DNA from: Roseobacter sinensis
GTDB lineage: Bacteria > Pseudomonadota > Alphaproteobacteria > Rhodobacterales > Rhodobacteraceae
Direction of reading: 5' to 3'
Length of the DNA: 64,000 nt
Assembly (NCBI RefSeq): GCF_025755255.1
Contig: NZ_JALIEB010000008.1
Span: forward strand, 62,001 to 126,000
Shown here: positions 17,166-27,554 of the stretch, piece by piece
Layout: each line of letters opens with the position of its first letter
Position numbering within the stretch: position 1 is the stretch's first letter
Notes under the pieces: generated by a model
The model's input: only the letters and a program-made list of their open reading frames with translations
Told to the model about the DNA's origin: nothing
Databases searched by the model: none
Made by a program: the position numbers and the translations under genes

Positions 17166-18677
17166 ATGGCTCTGACCCCCGAGTTCGACAGGTTCGAGGC
17201 GGCCTATGCGGAGGGCCGCAACCAGATCGTCTACACGCGGCTGGCCGCGGATCTCGACACGCCGGTGTCATTGATGCTGAAGCTCACCGGCGCCCAGAAA
17301 GACGCGTTTGTGCTGGAATCGGTGACGGGTGGCGAGGTGCGCGGGCGCTACTCGATCATCGGGATGAAGCCTGACCTGATCTGGCGCTGCCATGGCGATC
17401 AGAGCGAGATCAACCGTGCCGCGCGCTATGACGCAGAGGCCTTCGCGCCGCAAGACGGCAATCCGCTCGACACGCTGCGCGCGTTGCTTGAAGAAAGCCG
17501 GATCGAGCTGCCAGATGACCTGCCGCAGGCCGCAGCTGGTCTCTTCGGCTATCTCGGCTACGACATGGTGCGGCTGGTCGAGCATCTGCCCGACATCAAC
17601 CCCGACCCGCTGGGCCTGCCCGATGCGGTGATGCTGCGCCCCTCGGTTGTGGCGGTGCTGGATGGTGTGAAGGGCGAGGTCACCGTGGTCTCGCCTGCCT
17701 GGGTCAGCGACGGGCAATCTGCGCGTGCGGCCTACGCTCAGGCGGCCGAACGGGTGATGGACGCGGTGCGCGATCTGGAGCGCGCGATGCCCATGGCCAC
17801 ACGCGATCTCGGCGATGCGGAACCCCCCGGCGACCCGGTGAGCAACTTCACCCACGAGGGCTACAAGCAAGCGGTGAAGACCGCGAAGGACTACATCCGC
17901 AAGGGCGACATTTTCCAGGTGGTGCCCGCCCAACGCTGGAGGCAGGAGTTCCGGCAGGATCCCTTCGCGCTCTACCGCTCGCTGCGGCGCACGAACCCCT
18001 CGCCTTTCATGTTCTATTTCAACTTCGGCGGCTTTCAGGTCATCGGCGCAAGCCCCGAGATCCTCGTGCGGGTTTTCGGTAATGAGGTCACCATCCGCCC
18101 CATCGCCGGCACACGCCCGCGTGGTGCGACGCCCGAGGAGGACCGGGCATTGGAAGCGGACCTCTTGGCTGACCAGAAAGAACTGGCCGAGCATCTGATG
18201 CTGCTCGATCTGGGCCGCAATGATGTGGGCCGCGTTGCCAGGATCGGCACCGTGCGCCCGACCGAAGAGTTCATCGTCGAGCGCTACAGCCATGTGATGC
18301 ACATCGTCTCCAACGTCGTGGGCGAGCTCGATGCGGGCAAGGACGCGCTTGATGCCTTCTTCGCGGGCATGCCCGCGGGCACCGTCTCGGGCGCGCCCAA
18401 GGTCCGCGCCATGGAGATCATCGACGAGTTGGAGCCTGAGAAACGCGGCATCTACGGCGGCGGCGTGGGGTATTTCAGCGCGGGCGGCGACATGGATATG
18501 TGCATCGCTCTGCGCACCGCCGTTGTACAGGACCAGACGCTCTATATCCAGGCGGGTGGCGGCGTGGTCTACGACAGCGACCCCGAGCTGGAGTATCAGG
18601 AAACGGTGCATAAATCGAACGCGATCCGACGCGCAGCCGCGGATGCAGCGCGGTTCTCCGGCCAGGGCAACGCCTGA
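17166..18677 (+). CDS. trpE: Anthranilate synthase component I
   Basis: This enzyme converts chorismate plus ammonia to anthranilate, the first step of tryptophan synthesis. The 503-residue protein has the N-terminal LES segment (VLESVTGGEVRGRYSIIG) tied to tryptophan feedback inhibition. Catalytic-domain motifs are GDIFQVVPAQR, NPSPFMFY, IAGTRPRGATPEED, MLLDLGRNDVGR, and GTVSGAPKVRAMEIIDELEP near residue 400. The partner trpG lies 5.3 kb downstream in another unit, so the two subunits are encoded apart. It begins 2 bp after the PpiD-like gene. No trp attenuator was seen. Confidence 0.96.
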   Translation: MALTPEFDRFEAAYAEGRNQIVYTRLAADLDTPVSLMLKLTGAQKDAFVLESVTGGEVRGRYSIIGMKPDLIWRCHGDQSEINRAARYDAEAFAPQDGNPLDTLRALLEESRIELPDDLPQAAAGLFGYLGYDMVRLVEHLPDINPDPLGLPDAVMLRPSVVAVLDGVKGEVTVVSPAWVSDGQSARAAYAQAAERVMDAVRDLERAMPMATRDLGDAEPPGDPVSNFTHEGYKQAVKTAKDYIRKGDIFQVVPAQRWRQEFRQDPFALYRSLRRTNPSPFMFYFNFGGFQVIGASPEILVRVFGNEVTIRPIAGTRPRGATPEEDRALEADLLADQKELAEHLMLLDLGRNDVGRVARIGTVRPTEEFIVERYSHVMHIVSNVVGELDAGKDALDAFFAGMPAGTVSGAPKVRAMEIIDELEPEKRGIYGGGVGYFSAGGDMDMCIALRTAVVQDQTLYIQAGGGVVYDSDPELEYQETVHKSNAIRRAAADAARFSGQGNA

Positions 18678-18680
18678 GCC

Positions 18681-19718
18681 ATGCCGCGCCAGCCCTTTGA
18701 AATCGCCGGGCAAACCATCCGGCCGGGCAGTATCGAGACAGTGCACCTGCCCGTCTCCAGCCTGCCCGACCACACACCGGTGAGCCTCTCTGTGCAGGTC
18801 CATCACGGCCGCCGCGAGGGTCCGGTGATGTTCGTCTCGGCCGCCGTGCATGGCGACGAGGTGATCGGTGTGGAGATCGTGCGGCGGCTGTTGCGCGCGC
18901 CGCAACTCAAGAGCTTGCGCGGAACGCTGCTGGTCGTGCCCGTGGTCAACAGTTTCGGCTTTCTCAACCGTTCGCGCTACCTGCCCGACCGGCGCGACCT
19001 CAACCGCTGCTTTCCGGGGCATCGTTCGGGCTCGCTCGGTGCACGGCTGGCGCATATCTTCCTCAACGAGGTGGTGCAGCGGTGCGAAGTGGGGATCGAC
19101 TTGCATTCGGCGGCCATCCACCGCACGAACCTGCCGCAAATCCGGATCTCGCCCGGCGACCGTCCTACCCGCGAGATGGCGATGACCTTCGGCGCGCCCG
19201 TGGTGCTGAGCTCGCCTTTGCGCGATGGATCGCTGCGGGCCGAAGCGGCGCAGCACGGGACCTCCGTCCTGCTCTATGAGGCGGGCGAAGGCCTGCGCTT
19301 TGACGAAATGGCAGTGCGGGCCGGCGTCGCAGGCATCCTGCGGGTGATGCGCGGTCTCGCGATGCTTCCTGCCAGAAGCGTTGCGCCGGCAAAGGCGCGT
19401 CCGTATCTCTGCGAAAGCTCCACCTGGCTCCGCGCGCCGGTCGGTGGCCTGCTGCGCACCTTCCGGGCGGAAGGCGAACTGGTGCAGCCCGGTGATCTTC
19501 TGGCGACGATCTCGGACCCGTTCGGCGGGGCCGAGACCGACCTGCAGGCGCCGTCACCCGGCATTCTGATCGGCCGGGCGATCCTGCCCGTGGTCAACGA
19601 GGGCGACGCGATCTTTCACCTCGCCGCGCTCAACCCGCGTGCGGCGGACGACACGGTTGAGGACCTCGCAGCGCAGCTGGAGCGCGACCCGCTCTTTGAT
19701 GAAGACGAGATTATCTGA
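18681..19718 (+). CDS. Succinylglutamate desuccinylase/aspartoacylase family zinc hydrolase
   Basis: This 345-residue M14-like metallohydrolase has the zinc-binding pair His57-x2-Glu60 in AAVHGDEVIG, the Arg/Asn substrate region RYLPDRRDLNRCFPG (about 99-113) and the third zinc ligand His142 in GIDLHSAA. The C-terminal third forms a beta-rich domain (from about 235) with PVGGLLRTF and PGILIGR, as in the broad AstE/AspA family. The family cleaves N-acyl amino acids; many marine bacterial members act on unknown substrates. It follows trpE by 3 bp, but a tryptophan role is not implied. Confidence 0.88.
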   Translation: MPRQPFEIAGQTIRPGSIETVHLPVSSLPDHTPVSLSVQVHHGRREGPVMFVSAAVHGDEVIGVEIVRRLLRAPQLKSLRGTLLVVPVVNSFGFLNRSRYLPDRRDLNRCFPGHRSGSLGARLAHIFLNEVVQRCEVGIDLHSAAIHRTNLPQIRISPGDRPTREMAMTFGAPVVLSSPLRDGSLRAEAAQHGTSVLLYEAGEGLRFDEMAVRAGVAGILRVMRGLAMLPARSVAPAKARPYLCESSTWLRAPVGGLLRTFRAEGELVQPGDLLATISDPFGGAETDLQAPSPGILIGRAILPVVNEGDAIFHLAALNPRAADDTVEDLAAQLERDPLFDEDEII

Positions 19719-19971
19719 GTTCTACCCCCCGAATGGACGCGAATTATTGCGTTTCGATTTTAATTTGAGACATCAAACATCACACATCGCGTTCGACCGT
19801 TTGGGAGAGGCAGCGAATTGTGATTCAAGCATAAATCGAAATGCTTTAGCTGAAAATTCTTGGTAAAAACCCGGTCTACACAGCGCGCATCCACCCGGCT
19901 CTTGACGGTATTGAAACCTGCCTCTGGGAGACTTTGTCCGGGAGCAGGGTACGCAGCGCCATCTTTGGGTT

Positions 19972-22080
19972 GTGTCCGCCAGCCCTGCAAGGGAGACAGT
20001 CGCGGGGACCCTTTTGTTCGGGATCGTCAAGCATTTCAGGCGTCGCGCGATGCGCCTCGTCTGCATTACACGGCCACAATCGCTTTGGCGGCGCTATGTG
20101 CTCGGCCTTGCGATCGTGTGTCTGACGATTTCGGCTGCGCATTACTTCTCGATCGGTGCAATCAGCGGCGCTGATGCCGATGCCGATGCCAGCCACATCA
20201 GCACGCGTCAGGTGATGCTGAGCCAGCGCATCCTGTTTCTCATGCGGGAAAGCGAACGCCGCGGATCGCCCGAGATCGACGCCCGGCTCGCATCCGCCAT
20301 TCAGCTCTTCGAGACGTCGCACGACTGGCTGACCAACCGGGCCAACCTCTCGCCAGAGCTGCGCGCGCTCTATTTCGAGGATGAGGCGTTCCCGCTCGAT
20401 TACTTCTCGCGCCGCTTCGTCGAGACCGCGCGCTACTCGCTTCAAGCCAGCGGACAGGTCAAGACGAACATGCAGAACCAGCTGGTCTCGCTTGGGCAGC
20501 AGGACCTTCTGGTGGCCCTCAGCACGGCGGCACGGCTGCACCAGACCCGCGCCGATGCCCAGAACCGATGGTTGCACAGCTTGGAAACCATTGCCCTCGC
20601 TGGTGCCGTGATCGTGCTCCTGCTGGAGGCGCTGTTCATTTTCCTGCCAGCGCAGGTGTCCGTCAACCGCACGATCAAGCGGCTCGAACGGCGCGGTCGG
20701 CAGCTGACCTCGTCCTTCAACGCCCTGCGGCAGCGCAACGCCGAACTCTTGGCCGCCCGCAACAACCTCGCGCATGCAGCCAATCACGATGCGCTGACCG
20801 GCCTGCTCAACCGCCGCGCGCTTTACGACTATCTTTCACGCCTTGAGGACGGCTCGGGCGGCGAAGTCACGGTTGGGGTCATGAAGCTCGATCTAGATCG
20901 GTTCAAGGCGATCAACGACAGCCTCGGACACAAGGCTGGCGACGACGTGCTGATCAAAGTGGCCCGGCTGCTGCTGGACCAGGCGCGCGCGGACGATCTG
21001 GTGGCGCGGATCGGCGGGGACGAGTTCGTCATCGTGATGAAAGCCCCGAAGTCGGTGGAGGCTCTCGAGCAACTCGGCCATCGCCTTGTGACCGCGATCA
21101 GCCAACCGATAATGATCGAGGATGCAGCCTGCGAAATCGGCGCCAGCATAGGGTTTACAATTGCCACCTCGGCGGAAGCGACGCCCGATCAGTTGCTGAT
21201 CGAGGCGGATCTCGCGCTCTACGAGGCGAAACGCAGCGGGCGCGGACAGGTTTTTGCCCACTCCTGCGATCTGCGCGAAGAGTTCGAGCGGCGGCGCATC
21301 CTTTTCGCGCAGATCGACGCGGCGTTGGCGGCCGATCAGTTCGAGCCGCATTTCCAGCCCCAGCTCTGCACCCGCACCGGAAAGCTCTCCGGCTGCGAGG
21401 TGCTCGCACGCTGGCGCCACCCCGAGCGTGGCATCGTGCCGCCCGCGACGTTCATTGCCGCTGCCGAAGAGGCCGGGCTGATCCGGCAGATTGACCTGAT
21501 CATGGTGGAAAAGGGGCTCGACCTGCTCGAATCTCTGCGGGATCGCGGCTATGTGATCCCGTCGATCTCGGTGAACGTCTCCCCTGCGACCCTCCGCGAC
21601 CCGAACCTGTCGGACCGACTCTTGCAGGAGGTCTTGGCCCGCGGGATGACACCGCATGACCTGACGGTGGAGATCCTGGAGACGACGCTGATCCGCAGTG
21701 AGGACGACCATGCCATTCTCAGTGTCGAGCAGCTCAAGAAAGCCGGTTTTTCCGTGGTGTTGGACGATTTCGGCACCGGATATGCCTCCATGTCGACGCT
21801 GTCGCGCCTGCTGTTCGACGGCATCAAGCTCGACCGCTCTCTCATTGCACCGATCCCGAACGACCGCGCCGAGAGCATTGTCGCTGCGCTGACCACGCTG
21901 TCGCGCAGTCTTGACATGAGGATCGTCGCGGAAGGCGTTGAAACCGAAGAGCAATTCTCTCGCGTGAAAGCGCATGGCTGCGATGTCGTCCAGGGCTTCC
22001 TGGTCGGCCATCCCATGGATGCGGAGGCGTTTGCGCTCTGGTATGACGGTTTCGCGGCGGCCGAGGAGCGCCGCGCCTAA
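19972..22080 (+). CDS. Membrane-bound GGDEF-EAL cyclic-di-GMP protein
   Basis: This 702-residue protein has a transmembrane helix at about 41-60, then a periplasmic helical segment resembling PilJ/NarX-type sensors (HISTRQVMLSQRILFLM). A second helix lies at about 205-225, a short coiled linker follows, then GGDEF (about 265-425, with ARIGGDEF intact). The EAL domain (about 440-695) reads EVL at the signature and retains NVSP, VEILETT, LDDFGTGYASM, KLDRSLI and EGVET. Both activities look possible. The GTG at 19972 lacks a clear ribosome site; ATG at 20050 is an alternative. The 253 bp upstream are AT-rich and hold its promoter. Its TAA overlaps the stop of the convergent gene. Confidence 0.93.
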   Translation: MSASPARETVAGTLLFGIVKHFRRRAMRLVCITRPQSLWRRYVLGLAIVCLTISAAHYFSIGAISGADADADASHISTRQVMLSQRILFLMRESERRGSPEIDARLASAIQLFETSHDWLTNRANLSPELRALYFEDEAFPLDYFSRRFVETARYSLQASGQVKTNMQNQLVSLGQQDLLVALSTAARLHQTRADAQNRWLHSLETIALAGAVIVLLLEALFIFLPAQVSVNRTIKRLERRGRQLTSSFNALRQRNAELLAARNNLAHAANHDALTGLLNRRALYDYLSRLEDGSGGEVTVGVMKLDLDRFKAINDSLGHKAGDDVLIKVARLLLDQARADDLVARIGGDEFVIVMKAPKSVEALEQLGHRLVTAISQPIMIEDAACEIGASIGFTIATSAEATPDQLLIEADLALYEAKRSGRGQVFAHSCDLREEFERRRILFAQIDAALAADQFEPHFQPQLCTRTGKLSGCEVLARWRHPERGIVPPATFIAAAEEAGLIRQIDLIMVEKGLDLLESLRDRGYVIPSISVNVSPATLRDPNLSDRLLQEVLARGMTPHDLTVEILETTLIRSEDDHAILSVEQLKKAGFSVVLDDFGTGYASMSTLSRLLFDGIKLDRSLIAPIPNDRAESIVAALTTLSRSLDMRIVAEGVETEEQFSRVKAHGCDVVQGFLVGHPMDAEAFALWYDGFAAAEERRA

Positions 22081-23813
22081 GGCTCTGTGGTCAACGCGGC
22101 CGAAATCGGGACCAGCGCAACCTGTGCTGCCCGATCTTGCAGTCCCCAGATGAGCAGCGCCGAAATCGTATCCTCACGCAAACGGCCCAGCATCACCACC
22201 GTCCCAACCCGTCCGGCGCGGAACGCGGCCTGATCCAGGAACCGCCGGATCACAGTCGGCGACTGATCCGCATCGTCGAAATCGCGGAACACCACCGCCG
22301 AGGGTACGCCGGAGCGCGCCGCGAGTTTCTGCACCGTGTTGAGCCCGTTGTTCTGGGTGACGAACCCATGCCCGGTTTGGGCGAGGATCTCAGCAACCTG
22401 CATGGCCGCCTCTCGCGAGCCTTGCAGCCCCTCGCCCACGCCCTCCAGCACTCCGACCGCTTCGGGCACCGCATCGAGCGCCACCGACAGCGAGGTTTCG
22501 GCATCCTGCGCCTGCGCGCCCTGGGGCAGATCCACGATCGCCAGGACTTCGAAGCCTTCGGCGCGATAGGCCGCCATGCGCTCGGCCGCGTCCGGCAGGC
22601 TGCTGTCCACGGCAAAGCTGATCGGATAGGGGAAGCTGCGCAAGGCTGGCAGCCCGATGGTGCCGGCGCTCAGATCCACCCCACCATCCATCAGCACGAT
22701 CGCCATCATCGGCTTGCCCTCGGGGTTCTCCACCGGAACGGCGAAACGTTCGATGGGGCGAGCCAAGACCGGAGGAGCGGTCTCAGCCTCCTCCGGATCG
22801 GGTGCCGTTTGCGGCCCCAGCGCGGCGGGTGTTTCATCGCGCAGGTTGGGCAGGCGGTTGATCTGAACGTCGGGCGCCAGATTGCCCACCCTGCCAACCG
22901 GCGCCCCAACGCCTGCAAGGACGTCTTCGGACGCAAGCTCCGGTACCGCGGTGGTTTCCTCGGGCAGCGTCTGGGCCGGTGGCTGCGCGCTCCCGCGCTC
23001 TTGCGCACGCGGCGTGGACGGCGATGTCGCGGTGCCGGGACCACCGGCGGCGATCTGTGGGGTCACCGCATCCTCCGCGGGCGCCGGTGTATCGGCAGCC
23101 GCCGGCGTATCGGGCGCGGGCTGCGGGTCAGGCTCGACCGCGGGCTCGGGCGCGAAGGCCTGTGTCTCGGCGGGCACATCCGGCAGCGGCGGCTGTTCGG
23201 GGTCCTGCGAAATCGAGCCATCCGGCGCCTCTACCGCCGCAGCCGGAGGCGCGGGTTCGGCCAGCCCGATGCTTTCCGCATCCGGCAGGGGTGCGGTGGG
23301 CTGTTGCGGATCCTCCGTCAGGGCGAGTTGCTCGCCGTCGGGCGCGGGCTGGGGCGGTTGCCCTGGCGGTGTCGCCGGTTCGGTCGAGACTGCCACGCCG
23401 GGCTCGACCTTGGGCGCCGTCAGGCCAAGCGCCTGCGGGCGGGGCGTTTCCCGGGTCTCGGTCTCACCACGGGTCACGCCGCTGGTATCGGCCGCCGGTC
23501 CGGGATCGGTGAGCCCCGGTGCCTCGCCGGTCTGCGGTTGCGCGGCCGGGCGCAGGGTCTCGTCGCCGACGGCGGCCAGCGTATCGGGCTGGGGCGCCGG
23601 AGCTTTCGGCCCTTCCTGACCCGTCACCGGGACACGGTCTTCCCGCGGCTGGGCCGCATCGGTCACCGCGGGCTCGGGTGCCGTTTCGGTCACGGGCGCG
23701 GCGGCTTCGACATCCGGCGGGCGCGGCGGCTCGGTCACGGCAGAGAGCACCGCGACGGCGCCCAGGCCGACGGCGCTGCCCCAGAGTGCTCCTCTCAGAA
23801 ATCCTCGTGCCAC
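22077..23813 (-). CDS. Divergent polysaccharide deacetylase family protein
   Basis: This is a 578-residue protein starting at GTG 23813, with GAGGTGA 8 nt upstream. A signal-anchor helix (about 8-25) is followed by some 280 residues rich in Pro, Ala, Glu and Gln, likely unstructured and periplasmic. The C-terminal 230 residues form the divergent polysaccharide deacetylase (PF04748 type) domain. It opens MMAIVLMDGGVDL and continues IGLPALRSFPYPISFAVD, VLAIVDLPQGA and GFVTQNNGLNTVQ, ending RVGTVVMLGRLREDTISAL. In the family these reside near the cell envelope and lack some deacetylase ligands; function is unclear. Confidence 0.82.
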   Translation of the reverse strand: MARGFLRGALWGSAVGLGAVAVLSAVTEPPRPPDVEAAAPVTETAPEPAVTDAAQPREDRVPVTGQEGPKAPAPQPDTLAAVGDETLRPAAQPQTGEAPGLTDPGPAADTSGVTRGETETRETPRPQALGLTAPKVEPGVAVSTEPATPPGQPPQPAPDGEQLALTEDPQQPTAPLPDAESIGLAEPAPPAAAVEAPDGSISQDPEQPPLPDVPAETQAFAPEPAVEPDPQPAPDTPAAADTPAPAEDAVTPQIAAGGPGTATSPSTPRAQERGSAQPPAQTLPEETTAVPELASEDVLAGVGAPVGRVGNLAPDVQINRLPNLRDETPAALGPQTAPDPEEAETAPPVLARPIERFAVPVENPEGKPMMAIVLMDGGVDLSAGTIGLPALRSFPYPISFAVDSSLPDAAERMAAYRAEGFEVLAIVDLPQGAQAQDAETSLSVALDAVPEAVGVLEGVGEGLQGSREAAMQVAEILAQTGHGFVTQNNGLNTVQKLAARSGVPSAVVFRDFDDADQSPTVIRRFLDQAAFRAGRVGTVVMLGRLREDTISALLIWGLQDRAAQVALVPISAALTTEP

Positions 23814-23998
23814 GCTCTGCTCACCTCTTGTCGTCACGTGCCGCACTCCGCTGCTGCGTCGGAGGCGCGGCCCTTGCACCTTGTCCGGGCACACCCGAGC
23901 TTGCGCCCCTTGACGCACGCCCGCAAGCCTGAACATGTAGCCCCACGTATACCGCGCTCGGGGCCTCGGTCTCCAGCCCTGAATTCAAAGTTTTGGAC

Positions 23999-24580
23999 AT
24001 GCTGCTTCTCATCGACAACTACGACAGTTTTACCTACAACCTGCTGCACTACGTCGGCAGCCTCGGTATGGATGTGGTTGTGCACCGTAACGATGCGCTG
24101 AACGTGCAGGAAGCGATGGCGTTGAAGCCTGCGGGCATCCTGCTTTCGCCGGGGCCCAGCACGCCCGATCAGGCGGGAATTTGCCTCAGCCTGACCCATG
24201 CAGCGGCGGAAACCGGCACACCGCTGCTGGGCGTCTGCCTCGGACATCAGACCATCGGTCAGGTCTTCGGCGGCAAGGTGGTGCAGGCCAAGGACATCGT
24301 GCACGGCAAGCTGGGCCGGATCGCGCATCGGCAACGGGGCGTGTTCGCGGGCCTGCCGACGCCCTTCGCCGCGACACGGTATCACTCGCTGGTCGTTGAC
24401 CGCGACAGCCTGCCTGACGATCTGGAGATCACCGCAGAGCTCGATGATGGCACGATCATGGGCGTGCAGCATCGGACCTTGCCGATCCACGGGGTGCAGT
24501 TTCATCCCGAATCCATCCGCTCGGAACATGGGCACGCGCTTTTGCAGAACTTCATCGACGAGATGAAGGTGCCCGCATGA
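23999..24580 (+). CDS. trpG: Anthranilate synthase component II (glutamine amidotransferase)
   Basis: The 193-residue class I glutamine amidotransferase supplies ammonia to TrpE. It begins [15 protein letters not shown], the usual TrpG opening. It has [12 protein letters not shown], the nucleophile loop [13 protein letters not shown] (catalytic Cys near residue 80) and the His-Glu pair in [13 protein letters not shown] near the C-terminus. The ATG at 23999 fits the family; a TTG lies two codons upstream. Its stop overlaps trpD by 4 bp, starting the trpGD-ung-trpC-moaC-moeA run. Confidence 0.95.
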   Translation: MLLLIDNYDSFTYNLLHYVGSLGMDVVVHRNDALNVQEAMALKPAGILLSPGPSTPDQAGICLSLTHAAAETGTPLLGVCLGHQTIGQVFGGKVVQAKDIVHGKLGRIAHRQRGVFAGLPTPFAATRYHSLVVDRDSLPDDLEITAELDDGTIMGVQHRTLPIHGVQFHPESIRSEHGHALLQNFIDEMKVPA

Positions 24581-25596
24581 GCGAGGCGCTCAAGCCGCTC
24601 ATCGGCGCTGCCGCCGAGGGGCCGCTGACCAAGGACCAGGCCGAGCAGGCGTTCTCGATCCTCTTTGAGGGCGAAGCCACGCCCAGCCAGATCGGCGGCC
24701 TCCTGATGGCCCTGCGCACCCGCGGCGAGACGGTCGACGAATACGCTGCAGCGGCCGCCGTGATGCGGGCCAAGTGCAATGCCGTGCAAGCGCCGGAGGG
24801 CGCGATGGACATCGTCGGCACCGGCGGCGACGGCAAGGGCACGCTCAACATTTCCACCGCCACCGCCTTCGTGGTGGCAGGCGCGGGCGTGGTCGTGGCG
24901 AAGCACGGCAACCGCAACCTCAGCTCGAAGTCCGGCGCGGCGGATGCGCTGACGCAGATGGGTCTCAATGTGATGGTGGGGCCCAAGGTGGTCGAACGGG
25001 CGCTCTCCGAGGCGGGCATCGGCTTCATGATGGCGCCGATGCACCACCCGGCGATTGCCCATGTGATGCCCACGCGGGCCGAGCTGGGAACACGCACCAT
25101 CTTCAACATCCTCGGTCCGATGACCAATCCCGCAGGCGTCAAACGGCAATTGACGGGCGCGTTTTCGCGCGATCTCATCCGCCCGATGGCGGAAACGCTG
25201 GGCGCACTGGGGTCCGAGAAAGCCTGGCTCGTGCATGGCTCCGACGGCACCGATGAGCTGACGATCACCGGCCTGTCCTGGGTCAGCGCGCTGGCGCCCG
25301 ACGGCAGCGTGACGGAGATCGAGGTGCACCCCGAGGACGCGGGCCTGCCGCTCCATCCTTTCGAGGCGATCGTGGGCGGCACGCCAGAGGAGAATGCGCT
25401 CGATTTCAATGCCTTGCTGGATGGCCGCGCGTCAGCCTATCGCGACGCGGTGCTGCTGAACGCCGCCGCGGCCCTGCTTGTGGCCGATGCGGTGGCCGAT
25501 CTGAAAGAGGGCGTCGAACAGGCTGCAGCTGCCATCGACAGCGGGGCGGCGCGCGCCAAGATCGAAGCGGTCGCGAAGATTACGCAGGCGGCGTGA
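24577..25596 (+). CDS. trpD: Anthranilate phosphoribosyltransferase
   Basis: This enzyme transfers phosphoribose from PRPP to anthranilate. The 339-residue product contains [17 protein letters not shown] (PRPP phosphate loop, about 81-97), [24 protein letters not shown], the [11 protein letters not shown] segment, [16 protein letters not shown] and [11 protein letters not shown], all in the family order. It overlaps trpG (ATGA) and ung (GTGA) by 4 bp each, implying translational coupling. Confidence 0.96.
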   Translation: MSEALKPLIGAAAEGPLTKDQAEQAFSILFEGEATPSQIGGLLMALRTRGETVDEYAAAAAVMRAKCNAVQAPEGAMDIVGTGGDGKGTLNISTATAFVVAGAGVVVAKHGNRNLSSKSGAADALTQMGLNVMVGPKVVERALSEAGIGFMMAPMHHPAIAHVMPTRAELGTRTIFNILGPMTNPAGVKRQLTGAFSRDLIRPMAETLGALGSEKAWLVHGSDGTDELTITGLSWVSALAPDGSVTEIEVHPEDAGLPLHPFEAIVGGTPEENALDFNALLDGRASAYRDAVLLNAAAALLVADAVADLKEGVEQAAAAIDSGAARAKIEAVAKITQAA

Positions 25597-26264
25597 CCGA
25601 GGCCGGGCTGCACGCCCTGGGGGCCTGGGCGCACCTGCCGTTCTTCCAGACCGCCTGGCCCGCCCTCGCAGCCAAGCTGGCGGAAGACCCTCGAGTGGTC
25701 CTGCCGCCCGCGCCGCAGATGTTCCGCGCGCTGGAGCGGGTGCAGCCCGACGAAGCGCGTGTGGTGATCCTCGGACAGGACCCCTACCCGACACCCGGCC
25801 ATGCGCATGGTCTGGCCTTCTCGGCCGCGGCTGGCGTACGGCCCCTGCCCCGGTCGCTGGGCAATATATTCAAGGAAATGCAGGCAGATATCGGCGCGCA
25901 TCCACGGTCCGCGGACCTCGGATTCTGGGCCGATCAGGGCGTGCTTTTGCTGAACACGGTGCTGACGGTTCCTGCGGGCGAAGCCAAGGGCCACGATGGC
26001 CTGGGTTGGCAGGCGCTCACCCAGCAGGTGCTGGATCGGCTCGCCGATGGGCCTCGCGCCTATCTGCTCTGGGGCGCCAATGCACAGAAGGCCGCCGCGG
26101 GCATCGATCCTGCGGTCAACCTCAAGATCGAGACGGCCCACCCCTCGCCGCTCTCCGCCCGGCGCGGCTTTTTCGGCTCGCGCCCGTTCAGCCGCACCAA
26201 TGCGTGGTTGCAGGCCCGCGGCCAGCGCGCCATAAATTGGGCCAACCCGCCGGAGACCCCATGA
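25593..26264 (+). CDS. ung: Uracil-DNA glycosylase, family 1
   Basis: This base-excision repair enzyme removes uracil from DNA. The 223-residue product has the water-activating motif [17 protein letters not shown] (catalytic Asp63), SLGNIFKEM, the uracil-pocket LLLNTVLTV, and the DNA-intercalation loop [18 protein letters not shown], which together define family 1. The start is GTG, overlapping the trpD stop by 4 bp. The gene's own stop overlaps trpC the same way. A repair gene between trpD and trpC is an unexpected operon member. Confidence 0.93.
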   Translation: MTEAGLHALGAWAHLPFFQTAWPALAAKLAEDPRVVLPPAPQMFRALERVQPDEARVVILGQDPYPTPGHAHGLAFSAAAGVRPLPRSLGNIFKEMQADIGAHPRSADLGFWADQGVLLLNTVLTVPAGEAKGHDGLGWQALTQQVLDRLADGPRAYLLWGANAQKAAAGIDPAVNLKIETAHPSPLSARRGFFGSRPFSRTNAWLQARGQRAINWANPPETP

Positions 26265-27073
26265 CCGACACAATTCTCGACAAGATCAAGACTTACAAGC
26301 TGGAAGAGATTGCCGCGGACAAGGCCGCCAAGCCGCTTGCCGAGGTCGAAGCCGAGGCGCGCGAAGCGCCGCCCGTGCGGCCCTTTGCCGATGCGCTGCA
26401 TCAGGCGACGATCCAGGGGTATGGTCTGATCGCGGAAATCAAGAAGGCGAGCCCGTCCAAAGGGCTGATCCGCGCCGATTTCGAGCCTGCGGCACTCGCC
26501 GAAGCCTATGCCGAGGGCGGCGCCACCTGCCTGTCGGTCCTGACCGACACGCCAAGCTTTCAGGGTGACAAATCCTACTTGCAGCAGGCCCGCGCTGCCT
26601 GCGACTTGCCGGTTCTGCGGAAGGATTTCATGTATGACCCCTACCAGGTGGCCGAAGCCCGCGCACTGGGGGCCGACTGCATCCTGATCATCATGGCCTC
26701 GGTCAGCGACGAGCAGGCGCAGGATCTCGAAGAGGCCGCGATGGAGTGGGGCATGGATGCGCTGCTCGAAGTCCATGACGCGGAAGAGCTTGCGCGCGCG
26801 AGCCAGCTCAAGAGCCGCCTTGTGGGCATCAACAACCGCGATCTCAAGACCTTCGAGACCACGCTCGAAACGACACGAGAGCTGTCGCGCGAGGTGCCTG
26901 AAGACCGGCTGATCGTGGCGGAATCCGGTCTCAGGACGCCCGAGGATCTGGCTGATCTCGCGCGCTATGGTGCGCGGATCTTTCTGATCGGCGAGAGCCT
27001 CATGCGCGAGGACGATGTCGAGGCAGCGACCCGCAAGCTGCTGGCCAATCCCGTGACCTCCGGGGGCATGTGA
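26261..27073 (+). CDS. trpC: Indole-3-glycerol-phosphate synthase
   Basis: This enzyme closes the indole ring from CdRP. The 270-residue TIM barrel shows [18 protein letters not shown] (catalytic Glu/Lys, about 48-65), [32 protein letters not shown] (second catalytic Lys), [21 protein letters not shown] and [12 protein letters not shown]. It is fused to nothing (no TrpF part). The start ATG overlaps the ung stop, and moaC follows after 1 bp. Confidence 0.96.
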   Translation: MTDTILDKIKTYKLEEIAADKAAKPLAEVEAEAREAPPVRPFADALHQATIQGYGLIAEIKKASPSKGLIRADFEPAALAEAYAEGGATCLSVLTDTPSFQGDKSYLQQARAACDLPVLRKDFMYDPYQVAEARALGADCILIIMASVSDEQAQDLEEAAMEWGMDALLEVHDAEELARASQLKSRLVGINNRDLKTFETTLETTRELSREVPEDRLIVAESGLRTPEDLADLARYGARIFLIGESLMREDDVEAATRKLLANPVTSGGM

Positions 27074-27074
27074 G

Positions 27075-27554
27075 GTGGCGGGCAAGCTGTCGCATTTCGA
27101 TGCCAAGGGTGATGCGCATATGGTCGATGTGGGGGCCAAACCGGTCACTGACCGGATCGCCGTGGCGCGCTGCCACATCGCGATGCAGCCCGAGACTTTC
27201 GAGATCATTGCGCAAGGGCATGCCAAGAAGGGTGACGTGCTGGGGGCCGCCCGGCTCGCCGGCATCATGGCCGCGAAACGCACCTCGGATCTGATCCCGC
27301 TTTGCCATCCGCTGCCGATCACCAAGGTTTCCGTCGACTTCGAGGCGGATCCCGATCTGCCCGGCTACCGGATCGAAGCGACTGTCAAGACGACCGGGCA
27401 AACTGGCGTGGAGATGGAGGCGCTCACGGCCGCCTCCGTCACAGCGCTGACCGTCTACGACATGACGAAGGCTGTCGATAAATCCATGCAGATCAGAGAT
27501 TTGCGCGTTGTTCTTAAAGACGGAGGCAAGTCCGGCCGGTTCGAGGCGCCATGA
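27075..27554 (+). CDS. moaC: Cyclic pyranopterin monophosphate synthase
   Basis: MoaC works with MoaA in the first step of molybdenum-cofactor synthesis, forming cPMP. The 159-residue protein (GTG start) opens [23 protein letters not shown] and contains [51 protein letters not shown] and the catalytic-Lys region AVDKSM, all family hallmarks. It starts 1 bp after trpC and overlaps moeA by 4 bp, so Moco genes ride on the trp transcript. Confidence 0.96.
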   Translation: MAGKLSHFDAKGDAHMVDVGAKPVTDRIAVARCHIAMQPETFEIIAQGHAKKGDVLGAARLAGIMAAKRTSDLIPLCHPLPITKVSVDFEADPDLPGYRIEATVKTTGQTGVEMEALTAASVTALTVYDMTKAVDKSMQIRDLRVVLKDGGKSGRFEAP

